Positions 1 through 9,656 of a stretch of DNA of 64,000 nucleotides are shown piece after piece. Where the stretch lies: NCBI RefSeq assembly GCF_012931685.1, contig NZ_JABANC010000004.1:124001-188000 (forward strand), given 5' to 3'. The DNA comes from Hanstruepera ponticola. Its GTDB lineage: Bacteria; Bacteroidota; Bacteroidia; Flavobacteriales; Flavobacteriaceae. The notes beneath the pieces were generated by a model that saw only the letters and a program-made list of their open reading frames with translations, did not search any database and was not told the DNA's origin. The position numbers and the translations under genes were made by a program. Position 1 is the stretch's first letter, and the number at the start of each line of letters is the position of its first letter.

Positions 1-992
1 TCCGTTAAAGAGCGATTGACAATAATTTTAGACCCTTCGTCATTAGCTGTCCATACAACCTTGTCTAATTTGGTTTGGTTTTTATCAATAATAGAATTAG
101 CAGCATTAACTATATTTTTTGTGGAACGATAGTTCTGCTCTAATCGAAACACTTTTACATCATCATAATCGCGTTGAAAATTGAGTATGTTATTAATATT
201 AGCGCCACGAAAAGCATAAATACTTTGTGCGTCATCACCAACTACACAAATATTTTGAAATCTATCAGAAAGTGCTCGAACAATTAAATATTGAGAATGA
301 TTGGTATCTTGATACTCATCTACTAAAATATACCGAAACTTATCTTGATATCTAGCCAATACGTCAGGGAATCTTGTAAGCAATTCATTGGTTTTTAACA
401 ATAAATCATCAAAATCCATAGCACCAGCTTTAAAGCAGCGATCAACATAGTTTTTATATATTTCACCTAAACGTGGGCGCCTAGCCATCGTATCGGCTTC
501 AACTAATTCCGGATTTTGAAAATAGGCTTTAACGGTTATTAGGCTGTTTTTATAAGAAGAAATTCGGGAGCGAACCTGTTTGTATTTATACACATCTTTA
601 TCCAATCCCATTTCTTTAATAATTGAAGCAATCAACCTATCAGAATCTTGTGTGTCATAAATAGTAAAATTGCTAGGAAAGCCTAATTTATCCGCTTCGA
701 AACGTAAGATTTTAGCAAATACCGAGTGAAATGTACCCATCCAAAGATTTTTGGCTTCACTCTCACCGACAATGGTAGCAATACGTGCTTTCATTTCACG
801 AGCTGCCTTATTGGTAAATGTTAGAGCCAGTATATTAAAGGGATCAATACCTTGACTCATTAAATAGGCTATACGATATGTTAAAACTCGCGTTTTGCCA
901 GAACCTGCTCCAGCAATAACAATCATGGGCCCTTCTTTTTGTATCGTAGGTGCTAATTGCGCATCATTTAACTGACTTAAATACTTTTCCAA
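1..992 (-). CDS. uvrD: UvrD/PcrA-family DNA helicase, C-terminal part outside the window
   Basis: Superfamily 1 ATP-dependent 3'-5' DNA helicase used in repair and replication restart. The frame runs off the left edge, so only about the first 330 residues are present. Visible motifs are Walker A (GAGSGKTRV) near the N-terminus, LTFTNKAAREM (motif Ia), Walker B DEYQDT (motif II) and GDDAQSIYAFRGA (motif III). The protein seems to begin at a TTG codon (992-990) giving MEKYLSQLND: an in-frame TGA lies a few codons upstream and no ATG intervenes. The PcrA and UvrD branches cannot be told apart from this half. It is transcribed away from the rest of the window. Certain as to family. Confidence 0.93.
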   Translation of the reverse strand, partial: MEKYLSQLNDAQLAPTIQKEGPMIVIAGAGSGKTRVLTYRIAYLMSQGIDPFNILALTFTNKAAREMKARIATIVGESEAKNLWMGTFHSVFAKILRFEADKLGFPSNFTIYDTQDSDRLIASIIKEMGLDKDVYKYKQVRSRISSYKNSLITVKAYFQNPELVEADTMARRPRLGEIYKNYVDRCFKAGAMDFDDLLLKTNELLTRFPDVLARYQDKFRYILVDEYQDTNHSQYLIVRALSDRFQNICVVGDDAQSIYAFRGANINNILNFQRDYDDVKVFRLEQNYRSTKNIVNAANSIIDKNQTKLDKVVWTANDEGSKIIVNRSLT

Positions 993-1084
993 AACTCTCT
1001 TTTTTCAAAGTGTGAAAATAAGTATTGTAAAACGTTTATGGCTCGTGAATTATGAATAATTATAAACAATTTATGTCAAAAAAT

Positions 1085-2644
1085 TTATTCAATTGTTAAG
1101 GCCTTTATCAGGCCTGCTCTAGTACTAATCCATATATAGTTGAAAACAGATTTAGTTTTATCGCGCTCAATATTAGATTTTGTGACTTCTTTAAAGCTAC
1201 TATTCCCATTCTTACTATTTTTTGAAACAAACAGATTAAATACTTTTGAAAGAATTTTGTTTTTATCCTTTCCGTTCTTTTTTAATGCAACCACATCAAA
1301 ATGTTTATATTTTACTTTAAAATCAATTTTTGATTCTTGTGAATTGCCACTAATTGTTAAATATGTTTTATCAAGCTCACCTTCAAGACGCTTATTAAAA
1401 TTTGGTACTGTAAAATCATTTAAATTGTCAGCTTGTAAATTACTCGCTTCAGCCTGAAATAAAAATAAATCAGATTGATTATTAACATCAAATTGCCACG
1501 TAGCTTGTAAAGGTGCATGATTCATGAAATTGGCATCTATTTCAATAATAGTTTGAACAGGTGATTTATAGGTATTACTAAAGTTTTGAACTGTTGCATT
1601 GAAATCTGAAAATGTAATAATTCCAGCCACATTATCCACTCTTACTTTTTCTTCGTATTGGATATTAGCATTATTGATGCTAATGGTGTCTAACTTCAAA
1701 TAAAAATTTAAATCCCTTAACATTTTGCTGTATAATGGTTTTATTCTTAAGTCATCATTAACCAATTTATCCCTATACACATTAATTGTAGAATTATAAA
1801 CAGTTGTTTTTGTTGAAGCTACAAGAGAAATTGAATCTATCAATCTTTCTAAATTAAAATCTTTTAACCATACCGAATCAGCTTCTATATCATAATGGTC
1901 ACGTTCATTGATAATAATACTTGACAGTTTTTCCTTTGAATACTTTGTTTTTAATCTAAAATCTCTAATTACACTAGTTTCATTTTTAAATTCGGAGTTT
2001 TTAGTAGTCAAATTTTCAAAATCATTTAACCTGTAAAACAATTCTTCAAATTGAAAACTATAATCTTCATATTCGAAGGGTACTTTTTTTATAAAAGTTT
2101 CTTTATCAAAATGTATATTTCTTAAAGTAAACTGTGAATTCTTTAAATCTAAAAGCAATGAATCAGTTTGTGTATCATAGGCCTGGAATGTTCCGTTTGA
2201 AATAACAAAATTTCTTACGTTAATGATTTTTTTTACTTCTATTGTTTTAGGTAAATTATATTCCTTTTTTGGTACAATCTCATTATGATAGTAAGTACCT
2301 ATGGGCTCTACAATCTTGACATTGTTTACATCAATACAGTCGTTAAAAAGGTAATCCCAATAGTTTATTTTGTAAACTCCTAATTTTTTGAACGAAACGC
2401 TAAAACTTGTTTCGCTCGTAACCTTTCCAACCCTTAATATTTCGACATTATGCATCTCAACATAGTTTCTAAATAGACTTAAGTCCAAGTCAGAATAGTT
2501 AAGACTCACATAATCTGGCAATCTTTCTCGCAGTGCGGTTTCTATCTTGTTTTTTAGAGAATTTTGAGCAATAAAAATGCCAATTATTAAGATAATCAGT
2601 GTGCTAATGAAAAATAGAAAAATCAGCTTTATCGCTCTATGCAT
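1085..2644 (-). CDS. membrane-anchored AsmA/DUF748-like protein of unknown function
   Basis: A 519-residue protein with one N-terminal membrane helix (about residues 5-27) followed by a long, beta-rich region rich in D, N, S and T that should lie in the periplasm. The overall plan of a short cytoplasmic tail, one helix and a long repetitive domain about position and direction of chains resembles AsmA/DUF748 proteins of Bacteroidota, but I see no diagnostic motif. The frame is open 29 codons further upstream; the ATG at 2644 is chosen because the membrane helix follows directly (MHRAIKLIFLFF) and the longer version would overlap the divergent gene. The gene is divergent from the FMN-oxidoreductase gene with about 50 bases between starts. 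Confidence 0.7.
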   Translation of the reverse strand: MHRAIKLIFLFFISTLIILIIGIFIAQNSLKNKIETALRERLPDYVSLNYSDLDLSLFRNYVEMHNVEILRVGKVTSETSFSVSFKKLGVYKINYWDYLFNDCIDVNNVKIVEPIGTYYHNEIVPKKEYNLPKTIEVKKIINVRNFVISNGTFQAYDTQTDSLLLDLKNSQFTLRNIHFDKETFIKKVPFEYEDYSFQFEELFYRLNDFENLTTKNSEFKNETSVIRDFRLKTKYSKEKLSSIIINERDHYDIEADSVWLKDFNLERLIDSISLVASTKTTVYNSTINVYRDKLVNDDLRIKPLYSKMLRDLNFYLKLDTISINNANIQYEEKVRVDNVAGIITFSDFNATVQNFSNTYKSPVQTIIEIDANFMNHAPLQATWQFDVNNQSDLFLFQAEASNLQADNLNDFTVPNFNKRLEGELDKTYLTISGNSQESKIDFKVKYKHFDVVALKKNGKDKNKILSKVFNLFVSKNSKNGNSSFKEVTKSNIERDKTKSVFNYIWISTRAGLIKALTIE

Positions 2645-2696
2645 ACAATAAATATATCCATAATTTTTAAATATATTTACTTTAAATTTTATTAGA

Positions 2697-4256
2697 ATGA
2701 CTGAATTTACTGAAATATTAAGCCATATCACATGGTGGATGTGGGTCTTAATTGTACTTTTAATTGTTGCAATTCGTGATATATTTTTTCAAAAACGACA
2801 TACTATAAGCCATAACTTTCCTATTATTGGTCACATTAGATATTTATTTGAAAGTATAGGTCCTGAAATTCGTCAGTATTTTGTTGCCAACAATAGAGAA
2901 GAACTTCCTTTTAATAGAATTGAAAGAAGCTGGATTTATGCATCTGCAAAAAAGGAAAATAATTATGAAGGTTTTGGTACAGACAGAGATATCTATGCGC
3001 ATCAGCACATTTTTATAAATAATGCGATGATGCCTTTCAAAATTGATAAAAATCATCCCAATTATCTTGACAAAACATTTTTGCCTTGTGCAAAAGTTAT
3101 GGGATTACACAATAAACGCAAAAAACCCTATAGACCAGCATCTATTATCAATGTATCAGCAATGAGTTTTGGTTCTCTTTCTGCAAAAGCTGTTGAATCA
3201 TTAAATAAAGGTGTAAAAATGGCTCATGCTTATCACAACACAGGCGAAGGCGGTTTATCTCCTTACCACTGTAACGGTGGCGATGTGATTTTTCATTTTG
3301 GGACAGGTTATTTTGGCGTGCGTGATGAAAATGGTGATTTTTCAATAGAAAAACTGGTGGACATGGTAGAAAAAACACCTTATATCAGAGCTATTGAAAT
3401 AAAACTGTCACAAGGTGCCAAGCCTGGTAAAGGTGGTGTGCTTCCAGCTGCGAAAATAACTAAAGAAATTGCTAATATTAGACATGTACCACTTGGAAAA
3501 GATGTTCTTTCCCCACCCAATCATTCGGCATTTTCTAATGTTCCTGAAATGTTGGAGTTTATAGAAATTATCGCTGAAAAAACAGGACTTCCCGTTGGTA
3601 TAAAAGCAGCAATTGGAAAACTAGATCAGTGGATAGAGCTTGCGGATTTAATGCTAAAAACTGGCAAGGGTCCTGATTTTATAACAATTGATGGTGGCGA
3701 AGGTGGTACTGGAGCAGCACCTCCAAGTTTTGCCGATCATGTTTCACTGCCATGGGTTTATGGCTTTAGTGATGTTTATAAGCTTTTTAAAGATAGAAAC
3801 TTAACAGATCGTATAGTATTCATTGGCAGTGGTAAACTAGGTTTTCCTGCCAAAGCCGCTATGGCATTTGCTATGGGAGTAGATTGTATTAATGTTGCAA
3901 GAGAAGCCATGATGAGTATTGGTTGTATTCAAGCTCAAGTATGTCATACTAATAGATGCCCAAGTGGTGTTGCAACTCAAAGCAAATGGTTACAAAGTGG
4001 TATCAACATACCATTGAAATCAGAACGGCTGGCGCAATACTTCAAAACCTTTAGAAAAGAACTTATTGAAATAACTCATGCAGCAGGCTATGAACATCCT
4101 TGCCAATTTCAAATGAAAGATATTGACGTTAATGTAGATGACCACAATCTGTCTGAAGATTTAAATAAAACCTATATGTACGAAAAAACTGCAGTGCCTT
4201 TCAATGGTATTCAAGCATTAAAATCCTGCGGTTTTTTAGGCGGAAATCACAAATAA
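2697..4256 (+). CDS. membrane-anchored FMN-binding glutamate synthase family protein
   Basis: Stand-alone version of the FMN/iron-sulfur domain of glutamate synthase (GltB), 519 residues, without the glutaminase domain. An N-terminal membrane helix (about residues 12-28, HITWWMWVLIVLLIVAI) is followed by the TIM-barrel domain. Visible motifs: NVSAMSFGSLS, NTGEGGLSPYH, KLSQGAKPGKGG, TIDGGEGGTGAAP, and C410-x5-C416-x4-C421 (GCIQAQVCHTNRC), the spacing of the 3Fe-4S ligands of glutamate synthase. Such proteins are widespread in Bacteroidota; the substrate is unknown, and with no amidotransferase partner nearby it need not make glutamate. It stands alone and ends in a hairpin terminator. Confidence 0.9.
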   Translation: MTEFTEILSHITWWMWVLIVLLIVAIRDIFFQKRHTISHNFPIIGHIRYLFESIGPEIRQYFVANNREELPFNRIERSWIYASAKKENNYEGFGTDRDIYAHQHIFINNAMMPFKIDKNHPNYLDKTFLPCAKVMGLHNKRKKPYRPASIINVSAMSFGSLSAKAVESLNKGVKMAHAYHNTGEGGLSPYHCNGGDVIFHFGTGYFGVRDENGDFSIEKLVDMVEKTPYIRAIEIKLSQGAKPGKGGVLPAAKITKEIANIRHVPLGKDVLSPPNHSAFSNVPEMLEFIEIIAEKTGLPVGIKAAIGKLDQWIELADLMLKTGKGPDFITIDGGEGGTGAAPPSFADHVSLPWVYGFSDVYKLFKDRNLTDRIVFIGSGKLGFPAKAAMAFAMGVDCINVAREAMMSIGCIQAQVCHTNRCPSGVATQSKWLQSGINIPLKSERLAQYFKTFRKELIEITHAAGYEHPCQFQMKDIDVNVDDHNLSEDLNKTYMYEKTAVPFNGIQALKSCGFLGGNHK

Positions 4257-4293
4257 AAATGCTCCACTTAATTAAATTAAAGTGAAGCATTTT
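4256..4293. terminator. hairpin terminator, probably bidirectional
   Basis: AAAATGCTCCACTT at 4256 onward pairs with AAGTGAAGCATTTT ending at 4293, with one G-T type mismatch. It lies between the convergent ends of the FMN-oxidoreductase and the leucine-rich-repeat gene. A-tract and T-tract flank the stem, so it could work in both directions. Confidence 0.7.
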
Positions 4294-4320
4294 ACATAAA
4301 CAACTCTGAAAAAATATTAA

Positions 4321-5928
4321 TTATTCTTTTATTATTTTCTTAACGATACTTCCTTGATCTGAAATGAGCTTTAAAAAGTAAACGCCTTGTGATAAATTAG
4401 ACATATCAATAGTATTATTTGTATATGTTAGTTGACCGTTCAATAAGGATTGACCTTTCACATTGATTAAATTAAAATTTAATTCTGTGGTGCTTGAAAC
4501 CGTTACACTATTCTTTACAGGATTTGGAAAAACAATCATAGTAGTTAAGTCATTATCATCAACTGAAAGGCTTGAACACTCTTCACTATATTCTGTTTGC
4601 TCATCTATGTCAGTCCAATTAGCTCTACTATACTGTGGGTTGTCAACCTTTACACACGATAATTGCGGATTACTATATGCACTAAAATTTCTAATAAATG
4701 TATTATTACCATTAGCCGCATTTAAATATTCCAAATCATTGTTTTCGCACAACAACCTTCTCAAATAGAAGTTATTAGAAATGTCCAATTCAGAAATGTT
4801 ATTATTAATGCAATTTAAATAATTCAATGACCCATTTGCTGATACGTCTAATTGAGACAAAGCGTTATTACCACACGATAAATGAGTTAATGCAGCATTG
4901 GTGCTTAAATTTAATTCTCCTAGAGGGTTATCATAACTATAAAGATGTCTGATATTTACATTATTTGTTAAATCTATTTCATCAATTTGATTATTAAAAA
5001 AAGATAAACTTTCCAGATTTATATTTTGTGAAACGTCTAATCTTCTTAATTGGTTTTGACTACATGATAGCTGAAGTAATTCGGTATTTGAGCTAATGTT
5101 TAAATTATCCATGCGATTAGCGTCACAATTCAAATTTTGCAACTCAATGTTTTGTTGCAAGTTCAAGTTTGATATTTGATTATCATTACAAAACAGCTTT
5201 TTTAAGTTTCCATTAAAATTTAAGTTGATGTTATTTATTAAATTGTAAGAGCAGTCTAAAAACTCCAAAAGACTATTATTATTAACCTGAAGACTCTCAA
5301 GAAAATTGTTTCGGCATTGTAATTCCTTAATCCAAGGATTATTACTAGTATCAATTTGTGCCAAACTGTTATTGTTACAGTTTAACTTCACCAAATGCGA
5401 ATTACTGCTTAAATCTAATTCTTCAATTAAATTATCTGAACAATCTATTTCCTCTAAAGCATATAATTCAGAAATGTTTAGTTCTGAAATAAAATTGGAG
5501 TGACATATCAAACTCACAAGATTATGACTACTTGGTAAAGTAATGTTACTAATTTGATTATAGTGACACCTTAAATCTGTTAAATTTACATTTGACGATA
5601 AATCTAAATGAGATAAATTATTAGCACTACAATTTAGAACTGTTAAAGAGGTGAATCCTTCAATACCTGTAAGATCTTGAATTCCCTTGCCATAAACATT
5701 TAAATAAGTTACAGTATTGATGTTAGCCGTTGGAACCTGATTATCAAGCGGATAATCATCATAACCCAACTGGACTAAAGTTTCTTCAAAATGCGTGTCA
5801 GGAATAGCTGTATATTGAGCATATGACGATATTGCATATAATACAAAGGTTACACATAAATAACTGCGCTTAAACCTTGATACAGCACTACATAGTATAG
5901 CATAACTAAAGTAGGTCTTATTTTTCAT
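4321..5928 (-). CDS. secreted leucine-rich-repeat protein with T9SS sorting domain
   Basis: A 535-residue exported protein. An N-terminal hydrophobic segment (about residues 20-38) ends in a plausible cleavage site before AQYTAIPD. From about residue 65 to 430 there are roughly fifteen tandem repeats of about 21 residues with pattern LxxLxCxxNxLxxLdlsxNxxL; the Cys in the LxC position recurs. The last 75 residues carry a type A T9SS sorting domain: FPNPVKNSVTV, NLINVKGQ, LSQGVYFLKLISDQG, ending KKIIKE. The product should therefore be carried across the outer membrane by T9SS and attached to or released from the surface. Adhesion or substrate binding is likely but unproven. The unusually long region before the signal helix makes the start uncertain. 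Confidence 0.88.
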   Translation of the reverse strand: MKNKTYFSYAILCSAVSRFKRSYLCVTFVLYAISSYAQYTAIPDTHFEETLVQLGYDDYPLDNQVPTANINTVTYLNVYGKGIQDLTGIEGFTSLTVLNCSANNLSHLDLSSNVNLTDLRCHYNQISNITLPSSHNLVSLICHSNFISELNISELYALEEIDCSDNLIEELDLSSNSHLVKLNCNNNSLAQIDTSNNPWIKELQCRNNFLESLQVNNNSLLEFLDCSYNLINNINLNFNGNLKKLFCNDNQISNLNLQQNIELQNLNCDANRMDNLNISSNTELLQLSCSQNQLRRLDVSQNINLESLSFFNNQIDEIDLTNNVNIRHLYSYDNPLGELNLSTNAALTHLSCGNNALSQLDVSANGSLNYLNCINNNISELDISNNFYLRRLLCENNDLEYLNAANGNNTFIRNFSAYSNPQLSCVKVDNPQYSRANWTDIDEQTEYSEECSSLSVDDNDLTTMIVFPNPVKNSVTVSSTTELNFNLINVKGQSLLNGQLTYTNNTIDMSNLSQGVYFLKLISDQGSIVKKIIKE

Positions 5929-5994
5929 TAGATTTGGGGTTACTAATTTTAAAATATTTGACTATTGGGTGCTAATATACAAAAAACACTCTAT

Positions 5995-6017
5995 GAAATG
6001 CATATTTTTTCGATAAA
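5995..6017 (-). promoter_or_regulatory. 23-bp element shared with the other T9SS cargo gene
   Basis: On the coding strand it begins TTTATCGAAAAAATATGC and continues into ATTTC. It lies 67 bases upstream of the leucine-rich-repeat gene. The same 23 bases with a single difference occur at 62598-62620, 82 bases upstream of another T9SS cargo gene in the same relative orientation. A regulatory role is inferred from the shared position only. Confidence 0.5.
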
Positions 6018-6113
6018 ATGCATTTTAATTTTATATAATGCTGTTTTTCAAATACTTAAAAATCATTGAAAATCATTGAAATAAAGGCGATTTTACAAAC
6101 TTATCGCTTGATT

Positions 6114-6143
6114 TTGTTTAAAATAAAAAACAGACTATGTTTG
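6114..6143 (+). promoter_or_regulatory. Bacteroidota-type promoter
   Basis: TTG at 6114-6116 and TATGTTTG at 6136-6143 are separated by 19 bases, a full match to the Bacteroidota primary-sigma consensus (TTG, then TAnnTTTG). The start codon of the following gene is at 6162, so the leader would be only about a dozen bases. Confidence 0.7.
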
Positions 6144-6161
6144 CTTATGAAAATATAAATT

Positions 6162-6683
6162 ATGGAAACTGAACAGATTATTGGATTATTTTTATATGCT
6201 ATTCCAGCTCTTATAACTGGTTTAATCGCTTATTACTTTTTTAAGGAACACACAAAAAATGAAGACGGTAGAAGACGTTTTTTATTACAAAAAGATTTGC
6301 AAGTAAACGCCATGCCACTACGGTTGCAAGCCTATGAACGTATGGCTCTTTTTTTAGAGCGAATTACACCATCAAAATTACTAATACGAGTAAGTCCAAT
6401 TAATTCTGATAAAGACACTTACGAGTCTTTACTTATACAAACAATTGATCAGGAGTTTGAGCATAATTTATCCCAGCAAATATATTTAAGTGACGAATGT
6501 TGGAACATTATAACAGCAGCTAAAAATGCTACAATTCAACTCATTAGAAAAGCGAGTCTTTTAGAAAAAACAGATTCCGCCAATAAACTACGTGAAGTTG
6601 TTTTAACTGAAATGATGGAAAAAAGAGCACCTAGCGATGCTGCATTATCTTACATAAAACAAGAGGTTAGCGAGATGTGGTAA
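6162..6683 (+). CDS. conserved membrane-anchored protein of unknown function
   Basis: A 173-residue protein with one N-terminal membrane helix (about residues 8-27, GLFLYAIPALITGLIAYYFF) followed by a soluble, mostly helical domain that would face the cytoplasm. I recognise the N-terminal KDLQVNAMPLRLQAYERMALFLERI stretch as a theme of a flavobacterial family (DUF7935-like), but no function is known to me. The start at 6162 fits the promoter at 6114-6143. The last 17 bases overlap the end of the convergent patatin gene, so no terminator fits between them. Confidence 0.8.
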   Translation: METEQIIGLFLYAIPALITGLIAYYFFKEHTKNEDGRRRFLLQKDLQVNAMPLRLQAYERMALFLERITPSKLLIRVSPINSDKDTYESLLIQTIDQEFEHNLSQQIYLSDECWNIITAAKNATIQLIRKASLLEKTDSANKLREVVLTEMMEKRAPSDAALSYIKQEVSEMW

Positions 6684-7566
6684 TCAAATCATGCTTTGCT
6701 TTGGCATAATCATAACCCTGTTGCCACCATTTCACCATTAACCGTTTACTAAAAATCAAAGAATTTTCCGTCAATGAGGTTGGGGTGTAATAAATATTCA
6801 ACTTAACACCCTTGTTTTTTGCAGCCAACTTACCAATAATTATATCGTTACGCTCCACTTGATCCAGAAGATGCCCAAATAAATTCAATAATAACGAAAA
6901 GGGATTTTTACCCAACACCTTGTTGTGCTCCATATTTTCAGCCTCCAAAACCACAGCATCAATTTCTGTAGCACCACGTAAAATTGCTTCTCTAATAGGC
7001 ACTACACATCCCAAACCACCATCGGCGTATTCATATCCATCCACTTTAGCAATTGACATGAAGGGTATATAATTACAGGAAATCCAAATCCAATTACAAA
7101 ATTCTTCATAACTACAATCCTTAATAGACTTATACTCTACTCTATTTTTGGAAAGATTAGAAACCGTTACCACTAAATCGTGCTTGGTTTTTTTTATAGT
7201 ATTATACTCTTCTAAAGTAAAATTTCGTCTAATATTACGTCTTAAAGCCTTGCTCTCGCCAAACGTACGCTTTAATCTAATAAATTGCCATAGCGAATTA
7301 ATAAAATCAATTGAAACATACTCTCTATTACCTTTTTGGCGCTGTACAAAAGGGCTCACACTAAAAATATCATGCTGTTGAACATTCGTAAAAAGATTAT
7401 ACAATTTCGGAATATTGTTAACCGCCAAATGTGGAACAAGCAAACTTCCCGTTGAAGTCCCTAAAAACATATCATAAACCCTGCCTTGATCTTCCATCAA
7501 ATATTGAGCAACGCCACCCGCATACGCTCCTTTACTTCCACCTCCAGAAATCACCAATGCTCGCAT
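6667..7566 (-). CDS. patatin-like phospholipase
   Basis: A 299-residue serine hydrolase of the bacterial patatin family, expected to cleave acyl chains from phospholipids. The catalytic set is complete: oxyanion glycine loop G8-G9-G10-S-K-G13, nucleophile elbow G36-T-S38-T-G40, and the catalytic aspartate in D182-G-G. There is no signal peptide, so the enzyme should be cytoplasmic or peripheral to the inner membrane. The substrate cannot be read from the sequence. Its ATG lies one base after the stop codon of the upstream M1 aminopeptidase, so the two genes are almost certainly one transcript. Confidence 0.92.
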   Translation of the reverse strand: MRALVISGGGSKGAYAGGVAQYLMEDQGRVYDMFLGTSTGSLLVPHLAVNNIPKLYNLFTNVQQHDIFSVSPFVQRQKGNREYVSIDFINSLWQFIRLKRTFGESKALRRNIRRNFTLEEYNTIKKTKHDLVVTVSNLSKNRVEYKSIKDCSYEEFCNWIWISCNYIPFMSIAKVDGYEYADGGLGCVVPIREAILRGATEIDAVVLEAENMEHNKVLGKNPFSLLLNLFGHLLDQVERNDIIIGKLAAKNKGVKLNIYYTPTSLTENSLIFSKRLMVKWWQQGYDYAKAKHDLITTSR

Positions 7567-7567
7567 A

Positions 7568-9574
7568 CTAGTTTTTAGATTTTATTAAATTTATTTTACC
7601 TTGATACCTCACATCATTTGACAAGGCATCTAGCAAATCTTTAGAAAACGATTTAAATCGCCAATTAAAGTGTTTTGAAGCCTCATAAAGATTCTCAAGA
7701 GCGACATCATTAAAAATATCCAGTGCTTGCAAATAAGAAAAGGCGTTTTGCCTAACCTCAAACCCAAAATCACTTGAAGTGTAACTCACCAGTTCATCAA
7801 AAAAATGCTGTTTTCTATCATTTTGGTAGTCAGGAGTCACAAAGGCCAAAACCAACCATATTTGACGAACATTTTTGTCATTGAAACCCTGAACCTCTTT
7901 CATTTTATCTAAATACGAAGCCCTGCCTTCAGGAAAGTTGAGCCATAGATTGTACAAAGCTGCTTCTTGAGTCACATATGATGCATCATCTAAAAGCGAC
8001 TCATATTCAACCTTAAGACTACTGGGTATTTTCTGCAAAGATTTCGCAATAGCCTGCCTTACTTTCATCCCATTTTTAAAAACATCAGATGTGATTCTTT
8101 CCGGGACTTGCGATACGATTTTTGATTTAGCTTCAGCAGAAAGCGGTGCCGATAAGTAATAATCACATTTTGAATTTTTGGCCTCACAATCAGCCATCAA
8201 GTACTCTTGAATAAATACAGATTTTTCGAGACTTGCCATTGCCTTGTTGTAAGGAAATGTTTCTGCCTTTAGCCATTCTGAAACAAACTCATTTAATGAC
8301 TTACCATGCAATTGCTCCACTTCTTTAAAAAAATCTGATGTTTCAACATTTTGAAATTGATATTTATTTAAATAATTTTTTACAGCCTGCTTAAAAATAG
8401 CTTCTCCAACCAATTCCTTTAAGGCATGTAAAACCCAGGCACCTCGCTTATAAAATGTCGTACTGCTCGATTTAGGATTAAGCAATGAGGTTCCTAGACC
8501 ACGATTATCTTGATCAAATAACTCCTGCGCATATTCAAACAATCGCCAATAATAGTAATTATTATCAAACACCTGTCGTTCAGCTAATAACGCATAATAG
8601 GTTGCAAAACCCTCTTGTAACCAATGATGCGTTCCCGAAGTCTCCGTTACCAGATTACCAAACCATTGATGTGCTAATTCATGCGCATTAACATTTACGT
8701 AATTTCTATCGTTAAAACCTATAGAATCAACCACAAAAGCATCTGAAAAAATGGTGAGACTCGTATTTTCCATACCAGCATACAAAAAATCATGTACAGG
8801 AACTTGCTTGTAATTTTGCCAAGGATAAGGCACTCCTATTTCCTCTTCTAAAAAATCAAACATCTGCTTTGTATAACGATAGGTGGGCTCTACTTTTAGG
8901 GAATCTTGCGGGTAAAAATACATTTGCAATGGAACGCCAGAGTTCGAAGTCTCTACTGTTTTATCGTACTTACCAATTGCCAATGCCACTAGGTAGCTAG
9001 ACATAGGTTTTTCCATGTCATAATGCCATTTAGTCGAAATCACTCCCACTTCTTTTTCAATAAGATTACCATTAGCAATAACTTCAAAATCATTGTCAAA
9101 AGTTATCGCTAAATCAAATTCTATTTTATCATTCATATCATCAATACTCGGCAACCAATGACTCGTGTATTTACCTTGACCTTGTGTCCAAATTTGATTT
9201 GGCGCATTATTCTCCCAGCCTACAAAATAAAGAGATTGTTTAGGTTCAACCACCCAATTTATGAGGAGTCTATAGCGCTTACCAGCCTTGAACGCTTCTC
9301 TAACAATAATTTGTTTGCCATTATATTCAGGAATCTTCACTTTAGAATTATTTAACGAAATAACACAGCGTTTGAAATCTACAGCATCGACAAAGACTGA
9401 ATCGACATCCTTCAAAATATCAAACTCATAAATTATTTCACCACTTATAAGATTTTCCTTAATATCAATTTCAAAAATATTTGTTTTAGCAGATATAAAA
9501 TCCACATAATCTATCTGTTGCGAAAAAGTCACGTAAGTAAAGCAAAGAAAAAGTAAGCTAAAAAGTGTTCTCAT
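7568..9574 (-). CDS. M1-family zinc aminopeptidase, exported
   Basis: A 668-residue gluzincin of the leukotriene A4 hydrolase/aminopeptidase N family, removing N-terminal residues from peptides. The zinc site is complete: H298-E299-L-A-H302 followed 18 residues later by E321 (HELAHQWFGN ... LQEGFATYY). The exopeptidase motif appears as YAGMEN around residue 267, slightly different from the usual GAMEN. An N-terminal signal peptide (MRTLFSLLFLCFTYVTFSQQ) sends it to the periplasm. The N-terminal beta-domain and a C-terminal helical domain bring it to a normal family length. It is the first gene of a two-gene unit with the patatin. Confidence 0.93.
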   Translation of the reverse strand: MRTLFSLLFLCFTYVTFSQQIDYVDFISAKTNIFEIDIKENLISGEIIYEFDILKDVDSVFVDAVDFKRCVISLNNSKVKIPEYNGKQIIVREAFKAGKRYRLLINWVVEPKQSLYFVGWENNAPNQIWTQGQGKYTSHWLPSIDDMNDKIEFDLAITFDNDFEVIANGNLIEKEVGVISTKWHYDMEKPMSSYLVALAIGKYDKTVETSNSGVPLQMYFYPQDSLKVEPTYRYTKQMFDFLEEEIGVPYPWQNYKQVPVHDFLYAGMENTSLTIFSDAFVVDSIGFNDRNYVNVNAHELAHQWFGNLVTETSGTHHWLQEGFATYYALLAERQVFDNNYYYWRLFEYAQELFDQDNRGLGTSLLNPKSSSTTFYKRGAWVLHALKELVGEAIFKQAVKNYLNKYQFQNVETSDFFKEVEQLHGKSLNEFVSEWLKAETFPYNKAMASLEKSVFIQEYLMADCEAKNSKCDYYLSAPLSAEAKSKIVSQVPERITSDVFKNGMKVRQAIAKSLQKIPSSLKVEYESLLDDASYVTQEAALYNLWLNFPEGRASYLDKMKEVQGFNDKNVRQIWLVLAFVTPDYQNDRKQHFFDELVSYTSSDFGFEVRQNAFSYLQALDIFNDVALENLYEASKHFNWRFKSFSKDLLDALSNDVRYQGKINLIKSKN

Positions 9575-9656
9575 AGTATTTATTTACGCAAAGATTAGTC
9601 CAAAATACAAAAATTTGCATTTCTCGAATTGCCTGAAATAAGTTAATTTCGCTATT

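Noticed and set aside
4321-5928. Repetitive DNA pattern resembling a CRISPR-like array or satellite.
   Set aside because: Repeats are 63 bases, diverged, in frame and encode leucine-rich repeats; there are no equal spacers.
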